A stretch of DNA of 34,372 nt, from contig MHDC01000025.1 of the NCBI GenBank assembly GCA_001803415.1, positions 1 to 34,372 of the forward strand, in the 5' to 3' direction. Position 1 is the first letter of the stretch. Each line of letters opens with the position of its first letter. The notes under the pieces were generated by a model. That model saw only the letters and a program-made list of their open reading frames with translations, was not told the DNA's origin and ran no database searches. Made by a program: the position numbers and the translations under genes. The stretch is from Microgenomates group bacterium RBG_16_45_19 (GTDB lineage Bacteria > Patescibacteriota > Microgenomatia > UBA1400 > RBG-16-45-19). Positions 1 through 10,074 of the stretch are shown here, piece after piece.

Positions 1-2
1 TA

Positions 3-275
3 AATCCTGAATGGTTACCGTTATTTAGGGTGTATTTGGAGAAGAAAATGATAGAACAATGGCCTAAAGGATCAATCGGAGCATCACGTGACGAGAGGCT
101 TATTGCGCGGATCGTTAAACATTTTGGTCCATGGGCTTTATCATACAGTGTGGGGGAGTTGTCAAGATTAGATACTGGCGATTTTGGTAACTCTGACCCA
201 AGGATTCAAGTAGCTAATAAAACTTGGGGTGATAGATCAGCTGAGGGGGGAAGTGGACCGAAGAAGAATCATTAA
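3..275 (+). CDS. C-terminal part of an unidentified protein, probably truncated by the window edge
   Basis: Frame is open from position 3 to the stop at 275; no family recognised; converges with recJ with a 4-nt overlap. Confidence 0.4.
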   Translation, partial: NPEWLPLFRVYLEKKMIEQWPKGSIGASRDERLIARIVKHFGPWALSYSVGELSRLDTGDFGNSDPRIQVANKTWGDRSAEGGSGPKKNH

Positions 276-1987
276 GAATGTTGAATGTCTTTGAGGAGGA
301 GTTGGAGGGAGGTACGGCCGTTGAAGGTATTTTCCTGAAGGGTGAAGGCGAGGTCGAGGGGGGCGATTGACTTCACCCCGGGGGAGACTAGACGCTGACG
401 CTTCTCGCCACCCCCGGGGTGTGAGTTGCTCCCAAAGCCAAAGCCGATGGCCGAGAGGATTTGACCACCGGGGAGTTTAAACGTCAATTTGAGGTGATTG
501 CCGGTCTTACCAACGAGGCGCCGGGAAAACGGTTGAACGCCACGGAGGGCAAAAACCGGTTCCCGGTTACCCAAGCCAAAGGGTTTTAGTGATTGGAGAT
601 CTTGAAAGAGTGCCTGGGTGATGTCTTTGAGCTCGATCAGGCAGTCAATATCAAGGTTGGGGTCAAACAGAGCCGGATCAATGGTTTGAGCAGCGGTAGC
701 AATAATGGCTTCTTTAAATGATTGAATAGAGGCAGTTTGAATGGTGAAACCGGCAGCCATCGGATGACCGCCGGCATTAAGGAGCATCGCCTCATGAGTC
801 CGGATCAGTTCGATAATGTTAACCCCTTTAATTGACCGAGCTGAGGCTTTGGAAATTTCTTGATGTCGGCTGACCACTATCGCCGGACGATAAAAAGTCT
901 CAGTTAATTTGCCGGCAACCAGCCCGATAACCCCTTCGTGGAAAGAGTCAGCGGCGATAAAAATTAACGGTCCAGGTTCGGGGGTGACACTGGAGACGGC
1001 TTGATCAACCAAAGTTTGAGTTAAATCCTGCCGAGTAAGATTGGTTTGATTGAGTTGGGTTGCCAGTTGCTGAGCTCGAGCTTGATGGTGAGTGCAGAGC
1101 AGACGTAATGAATCCATGGCGTTTTCCAGACGGCCGGCGGCATTGAGACGGGGAGCAATCATAAAATTAAGATGATAAGTAGATAACTGGCTACCCGGCT
1201 CCAAGCCGGCGGTTTGTAACAGGGCTTTAAGACCAGGTCGAGTGGTTTGACTGATAGCGATTAAGCCGGATTTAACCAGACTCCGATTCACACCCACCAG
1301 CGGCATCATATCGGCCACGGTGCCAATGGTAACCAGATCCAATGTCTGAGACAGCAAAGATCCGGGATCTGTCTGAACCAGGGCTTTGACGAGGAACCAA
1401 GCGATACCCGCACCGGAAAGGCGATCGGTATGGACTAAAGCTTGATGGGGAGGTAAAGTCTTTCCCGGTTGATGATGATCAGTAATGATCAGCGGAATGC
1501 CCTGGTTAGCTAAAGATTTGGCGGCGGTATGGGCAGTAATGCCATTATCAACAGTTATGATTAATGGCTTATGGTTGATGATTGATGATTGATAAAGAGA
1601 TAAAGCGTCACGAATGCCTTTAACCGAAAGGCCGTAACCGTGCCGCTTGCGCGAGGGAATAAAAGGATAAGCTTGAGCCCCTAAGGCATGCAGGGATTCC
1701 CACAAAATGGCGGTAGCACAGACCCCGTCGGCATCATAATCACCATAGATAATGACGAGTGATTGATGTTTGATGGCTGATTTGATCAAACGGACAGCCT
1801 GATGGAGATGAGATTGATTGAGGCCAGCGGCGGCAGCGTTGAGGGTAAGAGGGGAGGCGGGTTTAAGATAGTGAGTAATGGCCGACTTTGATTTAAGACC
1901 AAGACGAGTAAAAAGCTCAGACATGATTTCTTGGCGGCGGGCGGCGGCCGTGGTCGACTTAAGGGTATGGTTGATGGTCCAGTGCAT
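272..1987 (-). CDS. recJ: Single-stranded-DNA-specific exonuclease RecJ
   Basis: DHH-family motifs: IIYGDYDADGVCATAILW, ITVDNG, IITDHHQPG, MIAPRLNAAGRLENA, and NAGGHPMAAGFTI (DHHA1). Confidence 0.95.
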   Translation of the reverse strand: MHWTINHTLKSTTAAARRQEIMSELFTRLGLKSKSAITHYLKPASPLTLNAAAAGLNQSHLHQAVRLIKSAIKHQSLVIIYGDYDADGVCATAILWESLHALGAQAYPFIPSRKRHGYGLSVKGIRDALSLYQSSIINHKPLIITVDNGITAHTAAKSLANQGIPLIITDHHQPGKTLPPHQALVHTDRLSGAGIAWFLVKALVQTDPGSLLSQTLDLVTIGTVADMMPLVGVNRSLVKSGLIAISQTTRPGLKALLQTAGLEPGSQLSTYHLNFMIAPRLNAAGRLENAMDSLRLLCTHHQARAQQLATQLNQTNLTRQDLTQTLVDQAVSSVTPEPGPLIFIAADSFHEGVIGLVAGKLTETFYRPAIVVSRHQEISKASARSIKGVNIIELIRTHEAMLLNAGGHPMAAGFTIQTASIQSFKEAIIATAAQTIDPALFDPNLDIDCLIELKDITQALFQDLQSLKPFGLGNREPVFALRGVQPFSRRLVGKTGNHLKLTFKLPGGQILSAIGFGFGSNSHPGGGEKRQRLVSPGVKSIAPLDLAFTLQENTFNGRTSLQLLLKDIQHS

Positions 1988-2003
1988 AAGCTAGAATAGG
2001 GGC

Positions 2004-3467
2004 ATGTCAGTCCGTGAAGTTAAGTTACCACAAGTGATTATTTTTGTCTTAAACGAAATGCGCCAAGCCGGTTTTGAAGCCTATATCGTCGGTGGGGCAG
2101 TGCGGGATTGCCTGATCCAACAGCCAACTCACGACTGGGATATCACCACCAACGCCACCCCGGAAAACAGCCAACAAGTCTTTAGCGGCAGTTTTTATGA
2201 CAATATATACGGGACTGTGGGGTTACCCTTTGAAGCTATCAAGCAAATGATGGAAATAAAGGGCTGGCAAGTAGGTCCGACCACTCAATCAGACTTTGCC
2301 AAACAGGTAGTGGAAATTACCACCTACCGAACCGAGCATGGTTACACCGATCGACGGCGGCCGGATAAAGTTGCCTGGGGTAAAACCTTGGCGGAGGACC
2401 TATCCCGGCGGGATTTTACCATCAACGCCATGGCGATGAAGATCGAACCCCAAGAATTGCAGGGCAGGTTAGTACTGGCTAAAAAGCGAGACGAAGCTTT
2501 GGTCCAAATAGAGTTGATTGATCCTTATGGGGGTGAAGCTGATCTAGAGGCTAAATTAATCAAGGCGGTGAGGGATCCACAAGCGCGCTTTGAGGAGGAT
2601 GCCTTAAGAATGTTGCGGGCAATCCGCATCGGCGCCCAATTGGGTTTCAATTTGGAGAAACAAACCTTAGAGGCAATTAGCCTCCAAGCTAATTTAATTA
2701 ATCAAATGGCAATGGAGCGGATTCGGGATGAATTCTTGAAAATTTTAATATCACCGTTTCCGGCCGATGGAGTGAGACTACTGGAGGGCACCGGTTTGTT
2801 AAAAGAAATTATGCCGGAATTGTTAGCCATGCGGGGAATCAGACAAGCCGGCCACCACCGCTTTGATGTCTGGACGCATAGCCTGGAAGCCTTGAAGGCT
2901 TGCCCCAGTTCCGATCCGATTGTCAGACTGGCAACCCTACTGCACGACGTGGGTAAGCCGGTGACTTATCGGGAACAAGGTCCAAGGGGAGTGACCTTTT
3001 ACGGTCATGAAGTGGCGGGAGCCCGGATGGCTAAAACTATCGGCCAGAGGTTGCGTTTATCCCGGAAGGAGATTGACCGGCTCTATATTCTCGTCAGGTG
3101 GCATATGTTTGCCTATACCCCAAATATGACCGATGCCGCCATCCGGCGTTTTATTCGACGGGTGGGTTTGGAGAACATTAACGAGATGATGCTCCTCAGA
3201 GTCGGTGACCGCGTCGGTGGTGGTTCGCGAACGACCTCTTGGCGTCTACGGGAACTCCAGCAGCGGATCGGTGAACAATTGTATGAACCGCTTAACCTGA
3301 AGGATCTTAAGGTGAACGGGACAGAGGTGATGGCGGCGCTACACCTAACCCCCGGTCCACCAGTGGGAAAAATCTTAAATCAGTTATTTGAAGAGGTATT
3401 AGAGGATCCGAGTCTAAACGAAAAAGAAAAGTTACTCAGACGAGCCAAAGAGTTGGCAGCAGCTTAA
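2004..3467 (+). CDS. cca: CCA tRNA nucleotidyltransferase with HD domain
   Basis: YIVGGAVRDCLIQQPTHDWDITTNATPE and RRDFTINAMAM (poly(A) polymerase/CCA family); HD motif LATLLHDVGKP. Confidence 0.93.
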   Translation: MSVREVKLPQVIIFVLNEMRQAGFEAYIVGGAVRDCLIQQPTHDWDITTNATPENSQQVFSGSFYDNIYGTVGLPFEAIKQMMEIKGWQVGPTTQSDFAKQVVEITTYRTEHGYTDRRRPDKVAWGKTLAEDLSRRDFTINAMAMKIEPQELQGRLVLAKKRDEALVQIELIDPYGGEADLEAKLIKAVRDPQARFEEDALRMLRAIRIGAQLGFNLEKQTLEAISLQANLINQMAMERIRDEFLKILISPFPADGVRLLEGTGLLKEIMPELLAMRGIRQAGHHRFDVWTHSLEALKACPSSDPIVRLATLLHDVGKPVTYREQGPRGVTFYGHEVAGARMAKTIGQRLRLSRKEIDRLYILVRWHMFAYTPNMTDAAIRRFIRRVGLENINEMMLLRVGDRVGGGSRTTSWRLRELQQRIGEQLYEPLNLKDLKVNGTEVMAALHLTPGPPVGKILNQLFEEVLEDPSLNEKEKLLRRAKELAAA

Positions 3468-4423
3468 CGGCGGCGTTTTTTAAAGTGAGCCAATTTGGCC
3501 GCCAGACGATCCCATTCGATGAGTAAGGGGGCAGCAATAAAGGGGCTGCTGTAGGTACCGGAAATAGTACCAATTAACAAAGCCATGACAAACCAGCGGA
3601 TAGTGACCCCGCCAAAGAGGAGCAGCGATAAGAGCATAAAGATGATGGTCAGCGAGTTATTAATAGACCGGCCGATAGTTTCGGTTAAAGCTAAATTAAC
3701 TAGGTGAACATAAGGCACACTCGGAAAGCGTTTGGCGCTTTCGCGAATCCGATCGTAAACCACAATAGTGTCGTGGACCGAAAAGGAAAGAATGGTTAAT
3801 AAGGCAGTCACAAACAGGGTATCGACTTCAACCCCATAAAAATAACCCCAGAGCGCAAACAGGCTAATGACCACAAAAGAGTCATGAAACATAGCTAGAA
3901 TCGCCGAGACACCATACTTCAAATTTTTAAAGCGGTACGCGATATAAGCGAGAATAGCTGACCCCGCCAAAAGCAGGGCGACGACGGTTTTTTGGAGCAA
4001 CTCTTGGCCTAGAGTCGGGCCGATGGTCTCAAAGCGAATTTCAGTCATAGGAGCCAATTGAGCGGTGGTGGTAGCATTGACCAGCTCGGCTGAAGCGGTA
4101 GCCAAATGATAGCGGAATAAATCGGCTTGATTTTTGTTGAGCGGACTGGTCCTTAAGACCAAAGTATTCTCCTGAGTATGAACCACGGCGGCCAAAGTCA
4201 CCGTCGAGGGTAGGTAGGCGGCTAATTGAGTATCAGTCAGGGGAAAAGCCGGCGGTAATTGAATTTCCAAAAGTGAACCACCAGTAAAATCGATGGCAGG
4301 TTTGAAGCCGCCAAAAAAAAGCAAGATTAAACCCGGGAGAATTACCACGGCCGAGAGCAAGTAATACCAAGTGCGGTATTTCATGAAATTGAGAGGTGGT
4401 TGCCTAGAATTTGGTGTTTTCAT
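3464..4423 (-). CDS. secF: Protein translocase subunit SecF
   Basis: FTGGSLLEIQ, SFSVHDTIVVYDRIRE, ETIGRSINNSLT; directly downstream of secD. Confidence 0.93.
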   Translation of the reverse strand: MKTPNSRQPPLNFMKYRTWYYLLSAVVILPGLILLFFGGFKPAIDFTGGSLLEIQLPPAFPLTDTQLAAYLPSTVTLAAVVHTQENTLVLRTSPLNKNQADLFRYHLATASAELVNATTTAQLAPMTEIRFETIGPTLGQELLQKTVVALLLAGSAILAYIAYRFKNLKYGVSAILAMFHDSFVVISLFALWGYFYGVEVDTLFVTALLTILSFSVHDTIVVYDRIRESAKRFPSVPYVHLVNLALTETIGRSINNSLTIIFMLLSLLLFGGVTIRWFVMALLIGTISGTYSSPFIAAPLLIEWDRLAAKLAHFKKRRR

Positions 4424-5766
4424 ACGGTCTTACCCCGGTAAAAAATCCTGAGTAAAGTCCGGGTGACGACTATCCCGGTAAACAAACTGATAAGGATACC
4501 TAAACCCAAGGTTAAGGCAAAACCACGAACCATCCCAGAAGTGTTTAAGAAAGACCAATTTAAGGGATTAAACAGGATAATAGCAGTAATAAGGGTGGCG
4601 ACGTTGGCATCTTTAATGCTATCCCAAGCCCGGCCAAAACCTAATTCCATGGCGGTGCGCCACGGTTTACCGGCCCGCATTTCTTCTTTGAGCCGTTCAA
4701 AAATGAGAATGTTACTATCCACGGCCATACCAACCGAAAGTAAAAAGCCGGCCAAACCCGGCAAAGTCAAAGTCACAGGAATAAACTTATACAAGGCTAA
4801 AGTGATGATACCATAAATAATTAGGGCTATATCGGCTAAAAAACCTAACCAGCCATAATAAAGAATCATAAAGAGCATGACCATTTCCAAACCGATCAAG
4901 CCGGCTCTAAGGCTCTTTTGGACTGATTCACGGCCTAAAGAGGCACCGATATTTTTCTGCTCGACGATGGCAATTGGGACCGGTAAGGCGCCGGCATTAA
5001 GCTGGATGCTCAGGTTTTTGGCCTGATCAAGCGTAAATTGGCCGGTGATAACAGCGTTGCCTTGAGTGATGGCCTGGTTAACCGTGGGAATGGTCACCGG
5101 TAAATTATCTAAAAAGATAGCTAAAGGGCGATTAACATTTCGGGAAGTTAAATCGCCAAATAATTGCTGACCAGTGTCATCAAAGCTGATGGTTACCTCC
5201 GGAGCACCAGTTTGACCGTACTGAACCGAAGCCTTTTTCAGATTTTTGCCAGTTAAACCCGTCAGGATAAATTGATCCAGGCTGGCAGCGTCAGTAGCCT
5301 CGGGGGGTAGTTCCCGAAAATCAAGTTGAGCGGTCTGGCCAATAATATCCAGGGCTTGATTAATATTAGTAATGCCGGCTAATTCGACAATCAAGCGATA
5401 ATCATCTCCCACCTGAGCGGTTTGGATTAAGGGTTCGGCGACGCCAAATAAATCGACCCGGCGAGCGATAATGCTCCGGGCGGATTCCAAGGCATCAGCC
5501 TGATCAGCCGCGGCAATTTGACTCATGTCGGTCTGAAGGACAACATGGGTACCACCCTGAAGATCCAGGCCTTGCTTGAGATTAAAATCTTTTTGAAAAG
5601 TATGACCGCCAAAGGTGAAATTAATCACCGGCCGAGTCAGGGTGGTATCAAGGTGGAGCGGGCCATAAGTAAACTTCAAGGGTAAAGAGGCGGGTAAATC
5701 AATGACCGTGGCAATGACCGTTAAAGCCAATATCAAGATGAGTAGACGATGGGACCTCATAGACAA
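4420..5766 (-). CDS. secD: Protein translocase subunit SecD
   Basis: NLKQGLDLQGGTHVVLQ, IIARRVDLFGVAEPLIQ, GMAVDSNILIFERLKEE. Confidence 0.95.
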   Translation of the reverse strand: MSMRSHRLLILILALTVIATVIDLPASLPLKFTYGPLHLDTTLTRPVINFTFGGHTFQKDFNLKQGLDLQGGTHVVLQTDMSQIAAADQADALESARSIIARRVDLFGVAEPLIQTAQVGDDYRLIVELAGITNINQALDIIGQTAQLDFRELPPEATDAASLDQFILTGLTGKNLKKASVQYGQTGAPEVTISFDDTGQQLFGDLTSRNVNRPLAIFLDNLPVTIPTVNQAITQGNAVITGQFTLDQAKNLSIQLNAGALPVPIAIVEQKNIGASLGRESVQKSLRAGLIGLEMVMLFMILYYGWLGFLADIALIIYGIITLALYKFIPVTLTLPGLAGFLLSVGMAVDSNILIFERLKEEMRAGKPWRTAMELGFGRAWDSIKDANVATLITAIILFNPLNWSFLNTSGMVRGFALTLGLGILISLFTGIVVTRTLLRIFYRGKTV

Positions 5767-5802
5767 TGAAAAACAGGTGCTAGTATACGGGGAAAGAATC
5801 AG

Positions 5803-5988
5803 TTAAACCAGAGGCAACTGTCTCATGTTTAGAAAAGTATAAGTAATCTTCCCGGTTTTCAATGACAGGTTAACGTTGACTTTGTCTTTGGGCTTGACGC
5901 CGACTTGCCGGACAAAAGGAGCCGGAATAACGACGGCTAAAGAATGACCAGAGCGGATGACTGATTCGGTTAAAGTGGCGGTGGTCAT
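5803..5988 (-). CDS. AbrB/MazE-like (SpoVT-AbrB fold) small protein
   Basis: ESVIRSGHSLAVVIPAPFVRQVGVKPKDKVNVNL resembles the swapped-hairpin AbrB pattern; 4-nt overlap with the upstream gene. Confidence 0.7.
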   Translation of the reverse strand: MTTATLTESVIRSGHSLAVVIPAPFVRQVGVKPKDKVNVNLSLKTGKITYTFLNMRQLPLV

Positions 5989-6593
5989 ACGCTGGGCTCT
6001 TCCTTGGTGGTCCGATCGACCAAACCCTCTTCATCGCCGATAATCATAATCCGACTTTTAGAAAGGATGGCTAAAAGAAACGGGTCTCGGCGGCTTTTCC
6101 GGAACATAAATTCCGCCTCGGTCATAACGGTGTAATTAATCTCGGTTTTTAAACGGGTTTGTTCCTTTAAGACAATTAGATTTAGTTCAGGCATGACGAC
6201 GTCGCCGACCAAGAGGAGATCAACTTCGTCGCTCAACCGATCTTTACGCCTCACGAATTTTCCGGAAAGCAGAGCAAACTTAACCTTGCCTAGTTTTTTC
6301 CGATTTTCGCGTAGGTTTAAACCGACACCGGTAGATTTGGCGACCAAACTTAACAAATCTTCATAGAAATCGTAGGACTGGTTGATGAAGTAGTAGAGAC
6401 GATTACCCCGCTTTTCTTTTTTAATCAAACCGCATTTGTCCATCCGGTCTAATTCTCGTCTGACCGCATTAATTTCCTCATCGGCTATACGAGTTAGCTG
6501 ACGGACATACAACATTTCCTGGGGATTGTCATAAAAGATTTTCAATAATTTGACCCGGACGCGAGAGATGATGAAGTCCTTCAACTGCGCCAT
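5985..6593 (-). CDS. Winged-helix regulator fused to a nucleotidyltransferase-like domain
   Basis: N-terminal wHTH pattern (MLYVRQLTRIADEEINAVRRELDRMDKCGLIKKEKRGNRLYYFIN) followed by an NTase-like core (LSDEVDLLLVGDV). Confidence 0.65.
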   Translation of the reverse strand: MAQLKDFIISRVRVKLLKIFYDNPQEMLYVRQLTRIADEEINAVRRELDRMDKCGLIKKEKRGNRLYYFINQSYDFYEDLLSLVAKSTGVGLNLRENRKKLGKVKFALLSGKFVRRKDRLSDEVDLLLVGDVVMPELNLIVLKEQTRLKTEINYTVMTEAEFMFRKSRRDPFLLAILSKSRIMIIGDEEGLVDRTTKEEPSV

Positions 6594-6707
6594 AAGAAAA
6601 CCTCCCGGCAGGTTGAATATGCAAATTTCATTTATTGTACAACAAAAGTATACTCAATCGAAGAGTGAAATTAGACTTATGAAGCAGTTAAAGTCTAGAG
6701 ATTGAGG

Positions 6708-7907
6708 TTAATAGGCCACCGGAGTATTAAGACCGACAACGGCCAGCCAAATCCGACCCGGATTAAAAGCTACCGGTTCACCCTTTTTAGTGGTAATAAC
6801 CATCCGGCTTAAACGATCTTTTTTGGACCATTTGGCTTCAATGGCTTGGCCGTCTTGAAAGACGAGGGCTTCACCCTGACCGGCGGTGGCATAAAGGCTG
6901 TGTTTTAATTCATCGATGGAGGACAATTCTTTGGTAACAATGATAACCACATTTTTCGCCGTCAATGGTTCACCGGTATCTAAGTCCAAATGAGGTTCAC
7001 CACCGGTGGAACGTTTATAAAGATTAGCGGCGGCATCATAATCCCAGCGAGCGTCAAACTGCTTATAACCCGACCAGAAGTCATGGCTGATGGTGGCTAC
7101 GGTACCCCGCTGGTCGACGGTGGCTTCGGTTTTAAATTTAAAGGGAACAAAATTTTCAGTCCAATCAACTCCCTTTGGATCTAAGTTAGTCCAACCGCGA
7201 TCAGCACCAACTTGATAGAGGCGATTCAAGCGGGCTTCGACGCTATGTTCCGTGGCGACCGGTTTGCCGGTGCGGGTTTCGTTGCGAATATAGGTGGGGG
7301 CGCCAATGGAAAACTGATCTAAATCGTTGCCTTTGGCATAACGCCAACCATATTGACCGAGTTGTTCAATGGCCTGAGCCCGTTTATCGGTTTTGCAGGG
7401 GCCAAAGTGACCGCTAGGTAATTTATCGGCGCTGCAATTGGCACCGCCGACGTGGGCAAATAAGGGGGTCGCCCCATACTCTGAAACCCAATCAATAAAG
7501 TAAGTCCGCACCGATCTAACCGGAGCCACCACCACATCCGAACGGGCGGCATCACAAAGATAGATGGGCATAAAACGAGTCACCCCACCTTCGGCCACGG
7601 CTTCATAAACAATATCTGAACGATTGAGACCGGAATGGGGCCGAGCATCGGGACTGTTTTCCACCATAACAGCCAAAGGCCGACGTTTTTCCCAAATTTC
7701 CCGTTCTTTGACGGTATACAGGATTCCGTTTAACGGACAAGCCTCTGTCCGAGGGGCCGCCGGGTCAATCACTAAGCTGCCGTCATTGCCGGTAGTGACC
7801 TGGTTGGTGGTGGAGGTGACTGCCTGACTGGAAAAATAGGCGTAACTAGCCGCGGCACTAACGAAATATAGGAGGCAGGCACCCAAGAGCAGGCGTTTTT
7901 GGGTCAT
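6708..7907 (-). CDS. DUF3048 domain-containing (YerB-like) exported protein
   Basis: N-terminal TM/signal; RRPLAVMVENSPDARPHSGLNRSDIVYEAVAEGGVTRFMPIY and PVRSVRTYF are typical of DUF3048. Confidence 0.85.
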   Translation of the reverse strand: MTQKRLLLGACLLYFVSAAASYAYFSSQAVTSTTNQVTTGNDGSLVIDPAAPRTEACPLNGILYTVKEREIWEKRRPLAVMVENSPDARPHSGLNRSDIVYEAVAEGGVTRFMPIYLCDAARSDVVVAPVRSVRTYFIDWVSEYGATPLFAHVGGANCSADKLPSGHFGPCKTDKRAQAIEQLGQYGWRYAKGNDLDQFSIGAPTYIRNETRTGKPVATEHSVEARLNRLYQVGADRGWTNLDPKGVDWTENFVPFKFKTEATVDQRGTVATISHDFWSGYKQFDARWDYDAAANLYKRSTGGEPHLDLDTGEPLTAKNVVIIVTKELSSIDELKHSLYATAGQGEALVFQDGQAIEAKWSKKDRLSRMVITTKKGEPVAFNPGRIWLAVVGLNTPVAY

Positions 7908-7911
7908 AAGT

Positions 7912-8403
7912 TTAAGCTTTCTTTGGCGTTTTCTTTTTTACGGCTAAATCAACGGCTTCGCGCTCTTCTTTAGCAAATTCATAACCGGCTGGTTGGCCGC
8001 TTTTAACGGCTTTAGCATAGATGCGAGTTTGTTCCCGGCTATGAAGCGACGTAATGACAATACCATTATTATTTTTGTCAAGCAAGCAGAGGCAGAAACT
8101 TTGATCACCGCCGGTGTCGGCAAATGGGTTATAGCGGAGAAAACCCAATTTTTGGAAATGAGAATAATTCTCCAATTTAATGGTTTTAAGATCACGATTA
8201 AGACTGTCAATTTCAGAGCCGACTTGAGTAAATGAACGAACCAGGTTGGCTAAGAGGCTTTTTAAGTCTTTTTTAGTAACACCGGCAGTAAATTGGACAA
8301 AAAAATGTTTCAATAAGAAAAGGTAAACGGTTAGCCAGATCAGCCAGACACCCAGGAAACCCAATATAATTAAAATAAGATAGAATTGATTATCTGAGCT
8401 CAT
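7912..8403 (-). CDS. DUF4446 family membrane protein
   Basis: N-terminal TM; HFQKLGFLRYNPFADTGGDQSFCLCLLDKNNNGIVITSLHSREQTRIYAKAV matches the DUF4446 pattern. Confidence 0.8.
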   Translation of the reverse strand: MSSDNQFYLILIILGFLGVWLIWLTVYLFLLKHFFVQFTAGVTKKDLKSLLANLVRSFTQVGSEIDSLNRDLKTIKLENYSHFQKLGFLRYNPFADTGGDQSFCLCLLDKNNNGIVITSLHSREQTRIYAKAVKSGQPAGYEFAKEEREAVDLAVKKKTPKKA

Positions 8404-8436
8404 ATTTGGTTTAGACGCTTATGGTATTATACCTTC

Positions 8437-8667
8437 ATGGCAAAGAGAAGAACTCGGAAAGATAAAGTTCAAGCCAGGCATAGCCTCAGTTATACCTGGC
8501 AGCAGACGACTCCGTTGGAACCTCAAGTCTATGATAACCGATTAAAGCCGACCCAGCTACCGCAAACCGCGACTCGGTTAATCCAACAAGATTTGGGTAA
8601 AAGTCTTCTAATCGCCCTACTGATTATCCTAATAGAAATGGCTATTTTTTGGGTTGACCAACGATGA
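8437..8667 (+). CDS. Small hypothetical protein, one C-terminal TM
   Basis: Basic N-terminus and a C-terminal hydrophobic stretch (SLLIALLIILIEMAIFWV); preceded by a TATTAT box; overlaps the next ORF by ATGA. Confidence 0.6.
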   Translation: MAKRRTRKDKVQARHSLSYTWQQTTPLEPQVYDNRLKPTQLPQTATRLIQQDLGKSLLIALLIILIEMAIFWVDQR

Positions 8668-8840
8668 TTTTTTACTGTCCTAATTGCCAGCAAGAAGTGG
8701 AGGCTATGGTCCGAGAAACGTTAACGACCAAGAATCAGCGTCTGGCTTATAAAGCCAATTGCCCCCGGTGCGGTCAAGACTTATCCGAATTTATGCCACC
8801 AACGACCGCGACAACTCCCCCAGCCAAAGGTGAAACCTAA
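8664..8840 (+). CDS. 58-aa zinc-ribbon-like protein (absent from the supplied ORF track)
   Basis: My translation: MIFYCPNCQQEVEAMVRETLTTKNQRLAYKANCPRCGQDLSEFMPPTTATTPPAKGET*. CPxC...CPxC motif; ATGA overlap with the upstream ORF; ends 2 nt before the next start. Confidence 0.65.
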   Translation: MIFYCPNCQQEVEAMVRETLTTKNQRLAYKANCPRCGQDLSEFMPPTTATTPPAKGET

Positions 8841-8842
8841 AA

Positions 8843-10042
8843 ATGTATAAACCCGACCGCTTCATATTGCAAAAATATGCTGATCTACTGGTGAATTTTG
8901 CCTTAAACTCCGGCCGGGGGGTCAAACCGGGTGAGGTAGTCCAAGTCCTGGTACCCGATGTGGCCAAACCATTCTATGGCGCTTTACAGCGATCAATTCT
9001 TCAAGCCAAGGCCATGCCACTCATGCGCCTCTTAGCCACCGGTTTTGAACGAGACTACTTTAATTTAGCCAATCAAGAGCAACTCAAATTTTTTCCCAAA
9101 GCTTACCTTAAAGCACGAGTTAAATTGCTGGATCATACCATCAGCATTTTGGCTGACAAGGATCTGAAGGCTTTAAGACGGGTACCGCCGGCAAAAATCA
9201 TGACCCATGCCGAAGCCCAGAAGCCTTACCGCATCTGGTTATTCGACAAGGAGTACGAGGGTAAATTTACCTGGACAGTTGCCCTTTACGGGACACCGGC
9301 TATGGCTAAAGAAGCTAATTTAAGTTTAACTGATTATTGGCAAGAAATTATTCGAGCTTGCTATTTAGACGATGAGCAGCCGGTGAAGCAATGGCAGCGG
9401 CTAGAGACCGAGATCAAGCGGCTAACCCGCCGGCTGAATCAATTAGAGATTGAAACGATCAAAATTACTGGTGAGGGGGTCAATTTGACCATCAGTCTAG
9501 GCCAACAACGTCGCTTTATTGGTGGCGGTGGCCGGAACATCCCTAGTTATGAAATTTTCACCAGCCCGGATTGGCGGGGGACCGAGGGCGAGATCAGCTT
9601 TAATCAACCCCTGTACCGCTATGGTAACCTGATTCAAGGAATTACTTTATATTTTCACCAAGGCAAAGTGGTCAAAGCCACGGCTAAACAAGGTCAAAAT
9701 TTGCTGAGGGAAATGCTGAAAAGGCCGAATGCTAATAAAATTGGCGAGTTCAGCTTGACGGATAAGCGCTTTTCCCGTATCCGCCACTTCATGGCTAATA
9801 CTTTATTCGATGAAAATATCGGCGGCAGTCAGGGTAATAGCCATATTGCGTTGGGTATGTCTTACAAAGACGCGTTTGCCGGCAATCCCAAGCAGTTAGG
9901 AACGAAACTAGCAAAAAGCTTGGGTTTTGTGGATTCGGGTGAACATTGTGATATAGTCAGCACCAATAAACGCCAAGTCGATGTCCGCTTGGTTAAGGGT
10001 CGATGGTTGACCATTTACGCGGACGGTTCTTTCTTGATTTGA
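8843..10042 (+). CDS. M29-family aminopeptidase
   Basis: YADLLVNFALNSGRGVKPGEVVQV, EFSLTDKRFSRI, ANTLFDENIGGSQGNSHIALGMSY, SGEHCDIV resemble the M29 thermophilic metalloprotease family. Confidence 0.85.
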   Translation: MYKPDRFILQKYADLLVNFALNSGRGVKPGEVVQVLVPDVAKPFYGALQRSILQAKAMPLMRLLATGFERDYFNLANQEQLKFFPKAYLKARVKLLDHTISILADKDLKALRRVPPAKIMTHAEAQKPYRIWLFDKEYEGKFTWTVALYGTPAMAKEANLSLTDYWQEIIRACYLDDEQPVKQWQRLETEIKRLTRRLNQLEIETIKITGEGVNLTISLGQQRRFIGGGGRNIPSYEIFTSPDWRGTEGEISFNQPLYRYGNLIQGITLYFHQGKVVKATAKQGQNLLREMLKRPNANKIGEFSLTDKRFSRIRHFMANTLFDENIGGSQGNSHIALGMSYKDAFAGNPKQLGTKLAKSLGFVDSGEHCDIVSTNKRQVDVRLVKGRWLTIYADGSFLI

Positions 10043-10074
10043 CGATAACCTAGCTGATTAAGTATCCTTAGAGT

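Noticed and set aside
4463-4816. 117-aa plus-strand ORF
   Set aside because: Antisense to secD, which has clear family motifs; no independent support.
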